Position numbers and translations under genes: made by a program. DNA of 64,000 bases from Defluviitoga tunisiensis (GTDB taxonomy: Bacteria; Thermotogota; Thermotogae; Petrotogales; Petrotogaceae): positions 990,676-1,054,675 of the forward strand of contig NZ_LN824141.1 in assembly GCF_000953715.1 (NCBI RefSeq), given 5' to 3'. Shown one piece after another: positions 43,709 through 53,421 of this stretch (position 1 is its first letter; every line of letters begins with the position of its first letter). A model generated the notes under the pieces. The model saw nothing but the letters and a program-made list of their open reading frames with translations, made no database searches and was not told the DNA's origin.

Positions 43709-44024
43709 AGACGTGCTATACGTGCGTCTCCAAGGTTTAATCGTATTTATGAATTTATTTTTAGTTGTAGAGACGTGCTACATGCGCGTCTCCTGGTTTT
43801 AAATGTTTTTGACCTACATGCGCGTCTCCAGGGTTTAATCGTATTTATGAATTTATTTTTAGTTGTAGAGACGTGCTACATGCGCATCTCCCGGTTTTAA
43901 ATGTTTTTGACCTATATGGGCGTCTCCAAGGTTTAATCGTATTTATGAATTTATTTTTAGTTGTAGAGACGTGCTACATGCGCGTCTCCCGGTTTTAAAT
44001 GTTTTTGACCTATATGGGCGTCTC
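43708..44024 (+). repeat. REP array: four full and three half palindromes in 98-base units
   Basis: Full copies at 43708, 43770, 43868 and 43966; half copies (GACCTA...GCGTCTCC) at 43811, 43909 and 44007. From 43770 on, a full plus a half copy form a compound unit repeated every 98 bases. All lie in the same orientation. The stretch from 44025 to 44286 holds the promoter of the next gene. Confidence 0.93.
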
Positions 44025-44149
44025 CAGGTTTTAAAACAGTTCCTGTTGGTAACCCAGTTACAATCTATTGGTCATGGTGCTATCCCTCATCAATCATTAT
44101 TTCACTATTTCACAATAAAAAATATAATAACTTTTTGTTCAATTAGATA

Positions 44150-44178
44150 TTGATATTTTCATTTAACTATGCTATAAT
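44150..44178 (+). promoter_or_regulatory. Promoter of the polysaccharide operon
   Basis: TTGATA at 44150-44155, a 17-base spacer, TATAAT at 44173-44178, about 108 bases before the sugar transferase ATG. It may drive the long run of same-strand genes to about 57.6 kb. Confidence 0.75.
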
Positions 44179-44286
44179 AATTTTTGAAATATGGTGTTTG
44201 TCTTCTTTTAACTTATTAACTTAAAATACTGAATAAAATCACTTTTAAATGTTGTTCGAACATATATAAGGGGGACATGACCCGTT

Positions 44287-45567
44287 ATGAAAAAGTTAAC
44301 AGTTCAACTTATTGATATTGCTTTGATACTCTTGATGAACATCTTTTTCCTACATTTGTCTGTTCCAATTGCCATTATCTCGTCCTTAATAATATACCTT
44401 GGAATCTACTCATTTAGAGTCTACGACACCCAAACAATGAAAAGCTACACAGAATCCTTAATAAAAACAACGGTAGGAACTCTCATCAGTTTCATACTCA
44501 TTCTAATTCTTTACTTCTTTCTCAGCAAATACTTCAATAGATACTTTTTCCTTTATAACCTACTATTTACAATAATCATTTTACCTATTTTACATAAAAT
44601 AGAATACAAAATATACGAAAAAACCATGCCTGTAAAAAACTACCTTGTTATCGAAAAAAAAGAAGAAATAGGCCACATAATGCAAGAAATCTCAGAAAAA
44701 ACACTAAACAAAATCAGGTTTACTCAATACATAAACCCAAATCCAATAACGCTAGATGAAATAATAAAACAAAACGATCAACAAACCTCCTCACAAATAA
44801 TCCACGGCATAGTTATAACAGACCCAGAACTAGAAAAACATGTAAAACCACAAATACAACACTACAAAGAAGAAGGCATGGATATAGAATATCTCCCAAA
44901 TATGGCAGAAAAATACCTAAATCGCATACCAATAGAAGTAGCTCAAAAATTCAAAGAATACTACGAAGTTATTTTTAATAATGTTCAAACCTCTCCCGCA
45001 CAACAAATAATAGATAAATTTTTTGGTTCATTGCTTTTAATAATTTTTTCACCTATTATGCTAATAATAAGTATAGCAACACTAATTGAAGATGGAAGAC
45101 CGGTTATTTACAAGCAAAAAAGAATGGGAAAGAACGAAAAAATATTTACAATAAATAAATTCAGATCATTAAAAGAAGCACAGATAAACGAGTATAATCC
45201 AAACGAAGATATAGAGAAAAGGGTTTTAAAAACAGGAAAAGTTATAAGAAAATTAAGACTTGATGAATTACCTCAATTTTGGAATATAATAAAAGGAGAT
45301 ATGTCCATAGTAGGACCAAGACCTGAGATGATAGAATTTCATAATCTCATGTCAAGCCAAATCCCTTTTTATAACTACAGACTCAAACTAAATCCTGGAA
45401 TAACAGGCTGGGCACAAATACATTACAAGCACACATCAACACTTGAAGATTACATAAAAAAAACAGAATATGACCTATACTATATAAAAAACAGAAACAT
45501 ATTTTTAGACCTTCAAATAATGCTTAAAACACTCGAAACTATGTTAGGAATGAGGGGGGCAAGGTGA
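44287..45567 (+). CDS. Undecaprenyl-phosphate sugar phosphotransferase (initiating enzyme)
   Basis: A 426-residue polyprenyl glycosylphosphotransferase. The N-terminal half has several membrane helices (within residues 1-110) and a soluble linker. After a further helix (SLLLIIFSPIMLIISIATLI), the catalytic domain shows YKQKRMGKNEK, INKFRS, LRLDELPQFWNIIKGDMSIVG split here by its motif, GPRPE, and PGITGWAQI. It transfers the first sugar phosphate to the lipid carrier, starting surface-polysaccharide synthesis. A GGGGG site precedes the ATG. Confidence 0.92.
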   Translation: MKKLTVQLIDIALILLMNIFFLHLSVPIAIISSLIIYLGIYSFRVYDTQTMKSYTESLIKTTVGTLISFILILILYFFLSKYFNRYFFLYNLLFTIIILPILHKIEYKIYEKTMPVKNYLVIEKKEEIGHIMQEISEKTLNKIRFTQYINPNPITLDEIIKQNDQQTSSQIIHGIVITDPELEKHVKPQIQHYKEEGMDIEYLPNMAEKYLNRIPIEVAQKFKEYYEVIFNNVQTSPAQQIIDKFFGSLLLIIFSPIMLIISIATLIEDGRPVIYKQKRMGKNEKIFTINKFRSLKEAQINEYNPNEDIEKRVLKTGKVIRKLRLDELPQFWNIIKGDMSIVGPRPEMIEFHNLMSSQIPFYNYRLKLNPGITGWAQIHYKHTSTLEDYIKKTEYDLYYIKNRNIFLDLQIMLKTLETMLGMRGAR

Positions 45568-46418
45568 ACGAAATAAGATATGTAAATATTCCAGGAAATT
45601 TTATAACAATAGATGTTGAAGAGTGGTTTCATATTCTGAATGCAAATATTCCAGAAAAAAAAGATTGGGAAACATTACCTTCAATAGCCGAAAAAGGCAC
45701 ATATAAAATATTAGAAATTTTAGAAAAAAGCAACAATAAAGCTACTTTTTTTGTACTAGGTTGGGTAGCAGAAAAGTATCCAAAATTAATAAGAGATATA
45801 TCTAATTTAGGGCATGAAATCGCTTCGCATGGATATTATCATGAAGAATTATATAAAATAAGCGAAGAAAGATGGAAAGAGGATGTATTGAAAAGTAAAT
45901 ATATATTGGAGGATATAACAGGCAAAGAAGTAATAGGATATAGGGCACCTGGTTTTTCATCCTTGAATTATATTGAAACAATAAAAAAATTGTTAGATTT
46001 GGGGTTTAAATATGATTCAAGTTTGTTTCCTGCTAAAAGGGAAACAGGAGGAAACAACAAATTTGATTCAAGACCATTTTATTTAATCCAAAAGGGCTTA
46101 AAAATATATGAGTTTCCTGTTTCTGTATACAAAAACGGTGTGTTTAGTATCCCATTAGGAGGAGGATATTCTCGCATAACACCAATTCCGCTTTTAAGAC
46201 ATGTTATAAAAAAAGTAAAAAAATTAAATAATGGTTATTTTTTGTTTTATTTACATCCAAGAGAGGTTCTTAAAGAGCAACCAAAGTTAAGCGATTTGCC
46301 TTTAATAAAAAAATATAAAACATATGTTGGTTTAAAAAATTATGATAAAAAGGTAAGCATTTTAAGTGAAAACTATAATTTTGTTAGTATTAAAGATAGC
46401 TCAGTTTTTAAAACCTAA
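45564..46418 (+). CDS. Polysaccharide deacetylase (DUF3473-type)
   Basis: A 284-residue NodB-fold deacetylase. Motifs are ITIDVEEWFH (the catalytic and metal aspartate region), ATFFVLGWVAEKYP, HEIASHGYYHE (metal histidines), GYRAPGFS, and the terminal FLFYLHPREV. Such proteins accompany exopolysaccharide loci and trim N-acetyl groups. It starts with GTG overlapping the upstream stop. From here on, codons end mainly in A or T, unlike the preceding gene. Confidence 0.88.
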   Translation: MNEIRYVNIPGNFITIDVEEWFHILNANIPEKKDWETLPSIAEKGTYKILEILEKSNNKATFFVLGWVAEKYPKLIRDISNLGHEIASHGYYHEELYKISEERWKEDVLKSKYILEDITGKEVIGYRAPGFSSLNYIETIKKLLDLGFKYDSSLFPAKRETGGNNKFDSRPFYLIQKGLKIYEFPVSVYKNGVFSIPLGGGYSRITPIPLLRHVIKKVKKLNNGYFLFYLHPREVLKEQPKLSDLPLIKKYKTYVGLKNYDKKVSILSENYNFVSIKDSSVFKT

Positions 46419-46440
46419 CAACAAAAGGAGAGGCTATTCA

Positions 46441-47421
46441 ATCGAAAATATTATAATAAGAGAATATAACACAAAAGATATAGACCAAATAATTGAATTA
46501 AATCAAAGAGTTTTTTCAAAACAAGAACATTTTGAAATTAAACGAGATAGGGTTTGGTTTGAATGGAAAAACCTAAAAAATCCTTTTGGTGAATCAATAA
46601 TAATTGTATCTGAAAATGAAAATAAAGAAATAGTGGGGTCAAGGATTTTTTGGGCTTGGAAATTTAAAATAAGAATGAATGAGTTCTTGGCATATCAACC
46701 AATTGATACAGTGGTTGATCCTAATTACCAAGGGGAAGGTTTATTTTATAAGATGACTAAAAAAGCACTTGATATAGCCTTAGAAAAAAATAGCTCATTT
46801 ATCTTCAATTTCCCTAACCAAAATAGTTTACCAGGATACTTGAATCTTGGGTGGAGTTATGTAAGCAAATTAATTTGGTATGTAAAAATAAAGAATCCAG
46901 GATATGTGTTTAATCAAAACAAACAGGCAGAAAGTTTATCAGATCTCAAAAATTATAAAATTACTGAAGAAAAAATTAAAGATATAAAATTTAAAGATAA
47001 TTTTGATGGTAAAGTTAAAGCAACAAAATCATTTAGTTTTATTAAATGGAGATACATTGATCATCCTTTTTTCAATTACGGAATAATTACTTACAAAAAA
47101 AATAAAAAAGAAATATGTGGTATCTTTTCCATAAATAATATTGGGAATTATAGAGAAATGTTTGTGGTCGATATAATAGGAGATTATAGATTAATTGAAG
47201 GCTTATTAAAAAAAGTAAACGAAGCAGCTAAAGAATTCAATGTTTCAGTTGTCTATATCCTAAGAAATCCCTATTTCAATGATTTACAAATGTTCAAAAG
47301 TGGTTATATTAAACTAAAAAATAAAAACCTAGTTTGTTTACCTTTAAATTTATGTCTTGAAGGTAAATTGTTAAAATATAACGAGTGGGAAATGTTTGGA
47401 GGATTGCACGATGCATTATAA
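46441..47421 (+). CDS. GNAT-family acetyltransferase, probable AUC start
   Basis: About 326 residues: an N-terminal GNAT domain (IIIREYNTKDIDQIIELNQ, then TVVDPNYQGEGLFYKMTKKAL with the acetyl-CoA loop), followed by a second domain of similar type (KSFSFIKWRYIDHPFFNY). It probably modifies an amino sugar of the polysaccharide. The frame is open from a GTG at 46366 inside the deacetylase gene, but no ribosome site is there. AAAGGAGAGG lies just after the deacetylase stop, and 10 bases beyond AGGAG the in-frame codon is ATC at 46441, giving MENIIIREYN, exactly where the domain should begin. Confidence 0.78.
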   Translation: MENIIIREYNTKDIDQIIELNQRVFSKQEHFEIKRDRVWFEWKNLKNPFGESIIIVSENENKEIVGSRIFWAWKFKIRMNEFLAYQPIDTVVDPNYQGEGLFYKMTKKALDIALEKNSSFIFNFPNQNSLPGYLNLGWSYVSKLIWYVKIKNPGYVFNQNKQAESLSDLKNYKITEEKIKDIKFKDNFDGKVKATKSFSFIKWRYIDHPFFNYGIITYKKNKKEICGIFSINNIGNYREMFVVDIIGDYRLIEGLLKKVNEAAKEFNVSVVYILRNPYFNDLQMFKSGYIKLKNKNLVCLPLNLCLEGKLLKYNEWEMFGGLHDAL

Positions 47422-48628
47422 TGAAAATGAATATGATTTAGTATTATTCACTCAAACTTTTTACCCAGATGTCGATGCCACTGCCAAACTCATGACAGAT
47501 CTAGCCGAGTTTTTAGTAGGAAAAGGGAAAAAGGTTCTAATAGTTACTCCGAATAGATCTTATGAAGTGCCCGAAAACAAATATCCAGAGTTTGAAAACA
47601 TAAACGGAATAAATGTGAAAAGAGTAAAAGTTCCCAAACTTAATAAAAATAAAGCGCTTCAAAAAATTGTATTATATTACCTATTTTCGATTAAAGCAAA
47701 AAAAACATTAAAAAAAACAAATTACAAAGTTGCAATGGCTATTTTACCCCCTTTTTTTGTTGCATACAATACCTTAAGGGTTTCAAAGAAAAAAGGAAAT
47801 AAGTTCATTTTTTTACTTCATGATTTACATCCAGATACCCTTGTTAAGAGAAAACAAGTTTCTCCTAAAAACCCTGTAGTAAAATTATTGAAAAAACAGA
47901 ATGAGTATGTTTTTCAAAATGCTGATAAAGTAATTTTCTTGGGAAGAGATCAAATCGAATATGTAAAGGAAAATTATAAAATTCAAAATGAAAAAATAGA
48001 ATATATTCCTAATTGGGGTAGAAAATCATTAAAAAGCCCATCTAATAAAAATATAAATACTTTTAAAATTTTATATGCTGGCAATCTTGGTGAAAGCTCA
48101 AAAAATATGTTTGATTTTTTAGAAATAATGAAAGAACTTCAAGAAAACAAAATGGATGAATTTAAACTAACAATTCTCGGAGAAGGAAGAAATAAAGAGA
48201 AATATTTAGATTATATTAATAAAAATGGTTTATACAATGTTGAATTAAAGTCTTTTTTACCAGAAGACGAATATGAAGAAGAATTAAGAAATAGTAATTT
48301 ATTTTTAGTAACTTTACGAGAAGAATCAAAAGGTATGTCTGTTCCTAGCAAAGTTTATTATTATTTAAGTGCAGGAAAACCTATAATTGGGATTCTTCCA
48401 GTTGAATCGGAAATTGATATTTCTATAAAAGAAGATAATTATGGTATAAATTTAAATAGAATATGCAAAAATGAAAGAATTGATGCTTTATTAAAACTCA
48501 AAAATGATCACACCTATTACTCTCAACTTTCTGAAAACGCAAAAAAAGCTTTTGAAAATAAATATGAAAAGAATGTTGTGTTGGAAAAATATTATAAGAT
48601 AATAACAGAGTTGGAGGCTGACAAATGA
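47411..48628 (+). CDS. Glycosyltransferase family 4 (WbuB-like)
   Basis: A 405-residue GT-B enzyme. The N-terminal domain begins [19 protein letters not shown], and the C-terminal domain carries [28 protein letters not shown] and the [26 protein letters not shown] donor-binding region. This pattern is seen in WbuB-type transferases of fucosamine-containing antigens, which fits the capG gene nearby. GGAGG is 8 bases before ATG 47411. It overlaps the GNAT end by 11 bases and gmd by four. Confidence 0.87.
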   Translation: MHYNENEYDLVLFTQTFYPDVDATAKLMTDLAEFLVGKGKKVLIVTPNRSYEVPENKYPEFENINGINVKRVKVPKLNKNKALQKIVLYYLFSIKAKKTLKKTNYKVAMAILPPFFVAYNTLRVSKKKGNKFIFLLHDLHPDTLVKRKQVSPKNPVVKLLKKQNEYVFQNADKVIFLGRDQIEYVKENYKIQNEKIEYIPNWGRKSLKSPSNKNINTFKILYAGNLGESSKNMFDFLEIMKELQENKMDEFKLTILGEGRNKEKYLDYINKNGLYNVELKSFLPEDEYEEELRNSNLFLVTLREESKGMSVPSKVYYYLSAGKPIIGILPVESEIDISIKEDNYGINLNRICKNERIDALLKLKNDHTYYSQLSENAKKAFENKYEKNVVLEKYYKIITELEADK

Positions 48629-49746
48629 AAACCGCACTCATAACCGGAGTTACCGGTCAAGATGGAAGTTATTTAGCTGAATATTTGCTATCAAAAGGTT
48701 ATATGGTTCATGGAATAATAAGAAGATCTTCTTCATTTAATACAAAAAGAATTGATCATATTTATCAAGACCCTCATGAAGAAGATAGAAGATTTATACT
48801 ACATCATGGAGACTCTACCGATTCAACTAATCTAATAAGTATAATGAAAGAAGTTGAACCAGATGAAGTATACAACTTAGCGGCACAAAGTCATGTAAAA
48901 GTCTCTTTTGAAACTCCAGAATATACTGCAGAAACTGTTGCTTTAGGAACACTTAAAATACTTGAAGCAATAAGACTGCTGGGATTAGAAAAAAAGACAA
49001 AATTTTATCAAGCAAGTACCTCCGAGTTATACGGAAAGGTACAAGAAATACCCCAAACAGAAAAAACACCATTTTATCCAAGAAGTCCTTATGCAGCAGC
49101 AAAGTTATATGCTTATTGGATAACAATTAACTATCGAGAAGCATATAATATACATGCTTCAAATGGAATATTATTCAACCATGAATCTCCAAGAAGAGGA
49201 GAAACATTTGTTACAAGAAAGATAACAAGAGCAGCAACAAGAATTTTAGTTGGGAAACAAAAAAAAGTATACTTAGGAAACTTATCAGCAAAAAGAGACT
49301 GGGGATATGCACCAGATTATATAGAAGCCATGTGGCTAATACTCCAACAAGAAGAACCAGATGACTATGTCATAGCAACGGGAGAAACCCACAGTGTAAG
49401 AGAATTCTGTGAAGAATCATTCAAAAACTTGGGAATCAATATAAAATGGCAAGGTGAAGGAGTACAAGAAAAAGGAATAATTGACAGTTTAGATAAAGAT
49501 AGAGTTGAAGAATTGCTTGGTGATATTGAAACACCGCTTAAAATTGGCGATGTTGTTGTAGAAGTTGACCCCTCATACTTTAGGCCAACTGAAGTAGACT
49601 TATTAGTAGGAGATCCAACAAAGGCAAAGGAAAAACTAAACTGGCAGCCAAAAGTTAAATTCAAAGAATTAGTAAAAATAATGATAGAAAACGATTTATC
49701 TCTTGCATTAAAAGAAAATCAAAGAAACGAATGGATAAAAGAATAA
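48625..49746 (+). CDS. gmd: GDP-mannose 4,6-dehydratase
   Basis: A 373-residue SDR enzyme converting GDP-mannose to GDP-4-keto-6-deoxymannose. Motifs: [17 protein letters not shown] (NADP site), [17 protein letters not shown], the catalytic [11 protein letters not shown] and [10 protein letters not shown], and [16 protein letters not shown]. It is followed by fcl, so both should make GDP-L-fucose for the surface polysaccharide. The ATG overlaps the previous stop (ATGA) behind GGAGG. Confidence 0.95.
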   Translation: MKTALITGVTGQDGSYLAEYLLSKGYMVHGIIRRSSSFNTKRIDHIYQDPHEEDRRFILHHGDSTDSTNLISIMKEVEPDEVYNLAAQSHVKVSFETPEYTAETVALGTLKILEAIRLLGLEKKTKFYQASTSELYGKVQEIPQTEKTPFYPRSPYAAAKLYAYWITINYREAYNIHASNGILFNHESPRRGETFVTRKITRAATRILVGKQKKVYLGNLSAKRDWGYAPDYIEAMWLILQQEEPDDYVIATGETHSVREFCEESFKNLGINIKWQGEGVQEKGIIDSLDKDRVEELLGDIETPLKIGDVVVEVDPSYFRPTEVDLLVGDPTKAKEKLNWQPKVKFKELVKIMIENDLSLALKENQRNEWIKE

Positions 49747-49769
49747 TTATTTTGAAAGGAGCGTTTCTA

Positions 49770-50699
49770 ATGAACAAAGACAGTAAAATATATGTAGCAG
49801 GACATAGAGGGTTAGTAGGATCAGCAATAATGAGAAAGTTGCAACAAGAAGGCTATACAAACATAATAACTAGAACACACAAAGAATTAGACTTAACAAG
49901 CCAAGCTCAAACCCAAGAATTCTTTGAAAAAGAAAAACCCGAATATGTATTTTTAGCAGCAGCAAAGGTTGGAGGAATACACGCTAATAATACATACCCA
50001 GCAGATTTCGCGTACATAAATATAATGATAGAATCCAATGTAATAAAAGCATCATATGATTATGGTGTAAAAAAATTACTCTTTCTTGGAAGTTCATGTA
50101 TATATCCAAAGTTATGTCCTCAACCAATAAAAGAAGAGTATTTACTAACAGGACCATTAGAAAAAACAAACGAAGCTTATGCAATAGCAAAGATAGCAGG
50201 ATTAAAGATGTGCCAATACTTCAACAGACAATATGGAACAAAGTATATAAGTGTAATGCCAACAAACCTTTATGGCCCAAACGATAACTTTGATTTAGAA
50301 ACTTCTCATGCATTTGCGGCATTGTTAAGAAAGTTTCATGAAGCAAAAATAAACAATAAACCATATGTTGAAGTATGGGGAACGGGAACACCAAGAAGAG
50401 AGTTTTTGCATGTGGATGATTTAGCAGATGCAGTGGTGTATCTAATGAATAACTACGATGAAAATGAACCGTTAAATATAGGAACAGGAAAAGATATAAC
50501 GATAAAAGAACTAGCTGGATTGATAAAAGAAATAGTAGGATACGAAGGAGAAATAAAGTTTGATACAACAAAACCAGACGGAACTCCAAGAAAGTTGTTA
50601 GATGTATCAAGACTACATGCTACAGGATGGAAACACAAAATAGAATTAAGAGAAGGTATTCAAAGTACATATGAGTGGTTTAAGGGGAATTGGAAGTGA
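49770..50699 (+). CDS. fcl: GDP-L-fucose synthase
   Basis: A 309-residue SDR epimerase/reductase finishing GDP-L-fucose. Marks: [40 protein letters not shown], the catalytic [12 protein letters not shown], and [13 protein letters not shown]. The ATG at 49770 follows AAAGGAG; the longer frame from 49731 is not needed. Its last codons run straight into a CapF fragment, which marks a recombination joint. Confidence 0.95.
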   Translation: MNKDSKIYVAGHRGLVGSAIMRKLQQEGYTNIITRTHKELDLTSQAQTQEFFEKEKPEYVFLAAAKVGGIHANNTYPADFAYINIMIESNVIKASYDYGVKKLLFLGSSCIYPKLCPQPIKEEYLLTGPLEKTNEAYAIAKIAGLKMCQYFNRQYGTKYISVMPTNLYGPNDNFDLETSHAFAALLRKFHEAKINNKPYVEVWGTGTPRREFLHVDDLADAVVYLMNNYDENEPLNIGTGKDITIKELAGLIKEIVGYEGEIKFDTTKPDGTPRKLLDVSRLHATGWKHKIELREGIQSTYEWFKGNWK

Positions 50700-51007
50700 G
50701 AATATTCAAAAAAAACTTTAAATTTGTTGATTCTTTTGTTTTGTTAACTGAAAAAATGGGTGATTATCTCAATATAAATGAAAAGTTTCTGGTAGCATAT
50801 GGAGAAGGCGCTATTAGATTTAGAAAAATAGATTCTCAAGAAATTATAGAATATAATGTAAGTGGAGATAAATTAGAAGTTGTAGATATCCCTCCAGGTT
50901 ACACACATAACATAGAAAATATTGGTAAAACAGATATGGTTACTGTTATGTGGGCAAACGAATCTTTCAATCCAGAAAATCCTGATACGTATTATTTGGA
51001 GGTTTAA
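50696..51007 (+). pseudogene. capF: Orphan C-terminal cupin of CapF (SDR domain missing)
   Basis: About 103 residues matching the C-terminal cupin of CapF/FnlB, the enzyme that makes UDP-6-deoxy-talose derivatives for L-FucNAc: NEKFLVAYGEGAIRFRKI, EYNVSGDKLEVVDIPPGYTHNIEN, MVTVMWANESF and the ending PDTYYLEV. The N-terminal reductase domain is gone, and the usual His-rich first cupin strand reads GDYLNINEKF, so the metal histidines are mostly lost. The GTG at 50696 overlaps the fcl stop. It may be translated but is unlikely to be a working CapF. Confidence 0.72.
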
Positions 51008-51008
51008 G

Positions 51009-52136
51009 GTGAATAAACTTAAGGTTATGACCGTTGTAGGAACAAGGCCTGAAATAATAAGACTATCTCAAGTGATTAGAAAACTAGAAGAGTCAGAAGC
51101 AATAGAACACTATTTAGTTCATACAGGACAAAATTACGACTATGAATTGAACGAGATTTTTTTTGAAGACTTAGAATTAAAAAAACCAGACTATTTTTTA
51201 AATGCAGCAACTGGAAATGCCGTTGAAACTATAGGCAACATACTTGTGAAAATAGATCCTATCTTAGAAAAAATAAAGCCCGATGCATTTCTAGTTTTAG
51301 GAGACACCAACAGTTGTTTATCTGCTTATGCGGCAAAAAGAAGACATATCCCTGTTTTTCATATGGAAGCAGGAAACAGATGTTTTGATCAAAGAGTTCC
51401 AGAAGAATTAAATAGAAGAATAGTAGATCAAATAGCTGATATAAACCTTGTATATAGCGATTTAGCTCGAGAACATCTCATCAGAGAAGGATTTCCCTCA
51501 GATAGGGTAATAAAAACAGGAAGTCCAATGTACGAAGTATTAAATAACAAAAAAGAAGAGATAGAAAAATCAGATATTTTAAGTAAATTAAACTTAAAAG
51601 AACATCAATATTTTGTAGTCTCAGCACATAGAGAAGAAAACATAAATTCTGAAAATAATTTTAATAATTTAATAGATTGTTTGAATACAATAGCAGGAAT
51701 ATATCAACTACCTATAATCTTTAGTACACACCCCAGAACAAGAAAAATGATAGAATTAAAAGATGTAAAACTTCATCCACTAATTAGAACAGAAAAACCT
51801 TTTGGCTTCATTGATTATATCAAGTTGCAAATAAACGCAAAAGCTGTTTTAAGTGATAGCGGAACAATAAGCGAAGAAACATCTATATTGAAATTAAAAG
51901 CTTTAAATATTAGAGAAGCTCACGAAAGGCCAGAAGCGATGGAAGAAGCAACTGTGATGATGGTGGGCTTAAACAAAGAAAGGATACTTCAAGGATTAAA
52001 AATTTTAGAAACACAAAACAAAGAAACAATAAGACCTGTTAATGACTACATAGTTCCAAATGTGTCTGACAAAGTATTAAGAATAATTGTCTCTTATACA
52101 GATTATGTCAATAGGGTTGTTTGGGGGAAATATTAA
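51009..52136 (+). CDS. capG: UDP-N-acetylglucosamine 2-epimerase family (CapG/FnlC type)
   Basis: A 375-residue non-hydrolysing 2-epimerase. VVGTRPEIIRLSQVI opens the protein; LVHTGQNYDYELNEIFF, VLGDTNSCLSAYAAKR, and MEAGNRCFDQRVPEELNRR follow, with the NRCFDQRVPE form typical of CapG, which makes UDP-L-FucNAc from the talose form. SDSGTISEE is the uridine-binding end motif. It would be the last step of a CapE-CapF-CapG route, but capE is absent and capF is broken here. It starts with GTG at 51009 behind TTGGAGG. Confidence 0.88.
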   Translation: MNKLKVMTVVGTRPEIIRLSQVIRKLEESEAIEHYLVHTGQNYDYELNEIFFEDLELKKPDYFLNAATGNAVETIGNILVKIDPILEKIKPDAFLVLGDTNSCLSAYAAKRRHIPVFHMEAGNRCFDQRVPEELNRRIVDQIADINLVYSDLAREHLIREGFPSDRVIKTGSPMYEVLNNKKEEIEKSDILSKLNLKEHQYFVVSAHREENINSENNFNNLIDCLNTIAGIYQLPIIFSTHPRTRKMIELKDVKLHPLIRTEKPFGFIDYIKLQINAKAVLSDSGTISEETSILKLKALNIREAHERPEAMEEATVMMVGLNKERILQGLKILETQNKETIRPVNDYIVPNVSDKVLRIIVSYTDYVNRVVWGKY

Positions 52137-52137
52137 A

Positions 52138-53421
52138 ATGAAAGTATTACAAATCAACACAGTTTGTGGACGTGGGAGTACTGGCCGAATTGCAACTGAT
52201 ATTCATAAATTGCTTTTAGAACAAGGTCATGAGAGTGTTATTGCATATGGAAGAGGAGAAGCTCTCAATTGTGATAATACTATAAAAATTGGTAATAATA
52301 TAGATTTTTATAACCACGCATTAAAAACAAGATTTCTTGATAAACATGGTTTTGGTTCAAAAAAAGCTACTAAAGATTTAGTTGATAGAATAATAGATTA
52401 CAATCCAGATATAATACATCTCCATAATATACATGGATATTATTTAAATATAGAAATTCTATTTAATTTTTTAAAAGAGTTCAATAAACCAGTTGTTTGG
52501 ACTTTACATGATTGTTGGGCATTTACAGGACATTGTGCGTATTTTGATTATGCGAATTGCTATAAATGGGAAACGCATTGTCAAAAATGTCCAGAAAGAA
52601 AAAGTTATCCAAAGAGCATATTTATAGATAATTCATATAACAACTTTGAAAAAAAGAAAAAGTTATTTACAGGACTTGATAAATTAACTTTAGTTACTCC
52701 ATCAGAATGGTTAGCTAAATTAGTAAAAAGATCTTTTTTAAAAGAATATACTGTGAAAGTTATAAACAATGGGATAGATTTGAGTGTGTTTAAACCATCT
52801 CCAAATAATTTTAGAAAAAGTTACAATTTAGAAAATAAGTTTATCATATTAGGAGTTGCTAACAAATGGGAGAAAAGAAAAGGATTCGAGTATTTTATTG
52901 AACTGTCAAAATTAATAGAACCTGATGAAACTATAGTTATGGTTGGTTTATCAAAAAATCAACTAAAACAACTACCTAAAAATGTTATTGGTATTAAAAG
53001 AACAAACAATGTTCAAGAACTTGCAGAGATTTATACTACAGCGGATGTTTTTTTTAATCCTACGTTGGAAGATAATTTTCCAACAACAAATTTAGAAGCA
53101 TTAGCCTGTGGGACTCCTGTTATAACTTTTAATACAGGAGGATCTATTGAAACAATAGATGACACGACAGGATTCATTGTAGAAAAAGGGAATTTAGAAA
53201 ATACAATTAGAATTATAAGAAAAATAAAATCAGAAGGAAAAGAAAAATATAGTGACTCTTGTATTAAAAGAGCGAATAAATATTATAATAAAAACAACAA
53301 ATTCCAGGAATATATTGAGTTGTATGAAAATCTCATTAAGGAAATAGGCAGTTTGGAAACTTCATATCTATGCGACAGAAAAAATGGACGTCATTCAACA
53401 TTTAAAAAAACTAACTTATGA
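52138..53421 (+). CDS. Glycosyltransferase family 4, C-terminus fused out of frame
   Basis: A GT-B enzyme with INTVCGRGSTGRIATDIHKLL at the N-terminus (broken by family variation), NIHGYYLNIEIL, VVWTLHDCWAFTGHCAYF and a cysteine cluster (CYKWETHCQKCPE), as in WcaC-like transferases. The donor-binding region reads FFNPTLEDNFPTTNLEALACGTPVI. The natural end is near LYENLIKE (about 53343). The last 25 residues (GSLETSYLCD and on) come from reading a different glycosyltransferase remnant in the wrong frame. Function may survive. Confidence 0.83.
   Translation: MKVLQINTVCGRGSTGRIATDIHKLLLEQGHESVIAYGRGEALNCDNTIKIGNNIDFYNHALKTRFLDKHGFGSKKATKDLVDRIIDYNPDIIHLHNIHGYYLNIEILFNFLKEFNKPVVWTLHDCWAFTGHCAYFDYANCYKWETHCQKCPERKSYPKSIFIDNSYNNFEKKKKLFTGLDKLTLVTPSEWLAKLVKRSFLKEYTVKVINNGIDLSVFKPSPNNFRKSYNLENKFIILGVANKWEKRKGFEYFIELSKLIEPDETIVMVGLSKNQLKQLPKNVIGIKRTNNVQELAEIYTTADVFFNPTLEDNFPTTNLEALACGTPVITFNTGGSIETIDDTTGFIVEKGNLENTIRIIRKIKSEGKEKYSDSCIKRANKYYNKNNKFQEYIELYENLIKEIGSLETSYLCDRKNGRHSTFKKTNL

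Noticed and set aside
43971-44153. 60-residue plus-strand frame
   Set aside because: It begins inside a REP palindrome and overlaps the operon promoter; no ribosome site.
50221-50610. 129-residue minus-strand frame within fcl
   Set aside because: Leucine/phenylalanine-rich shadow of a well-supported enzyme gene.
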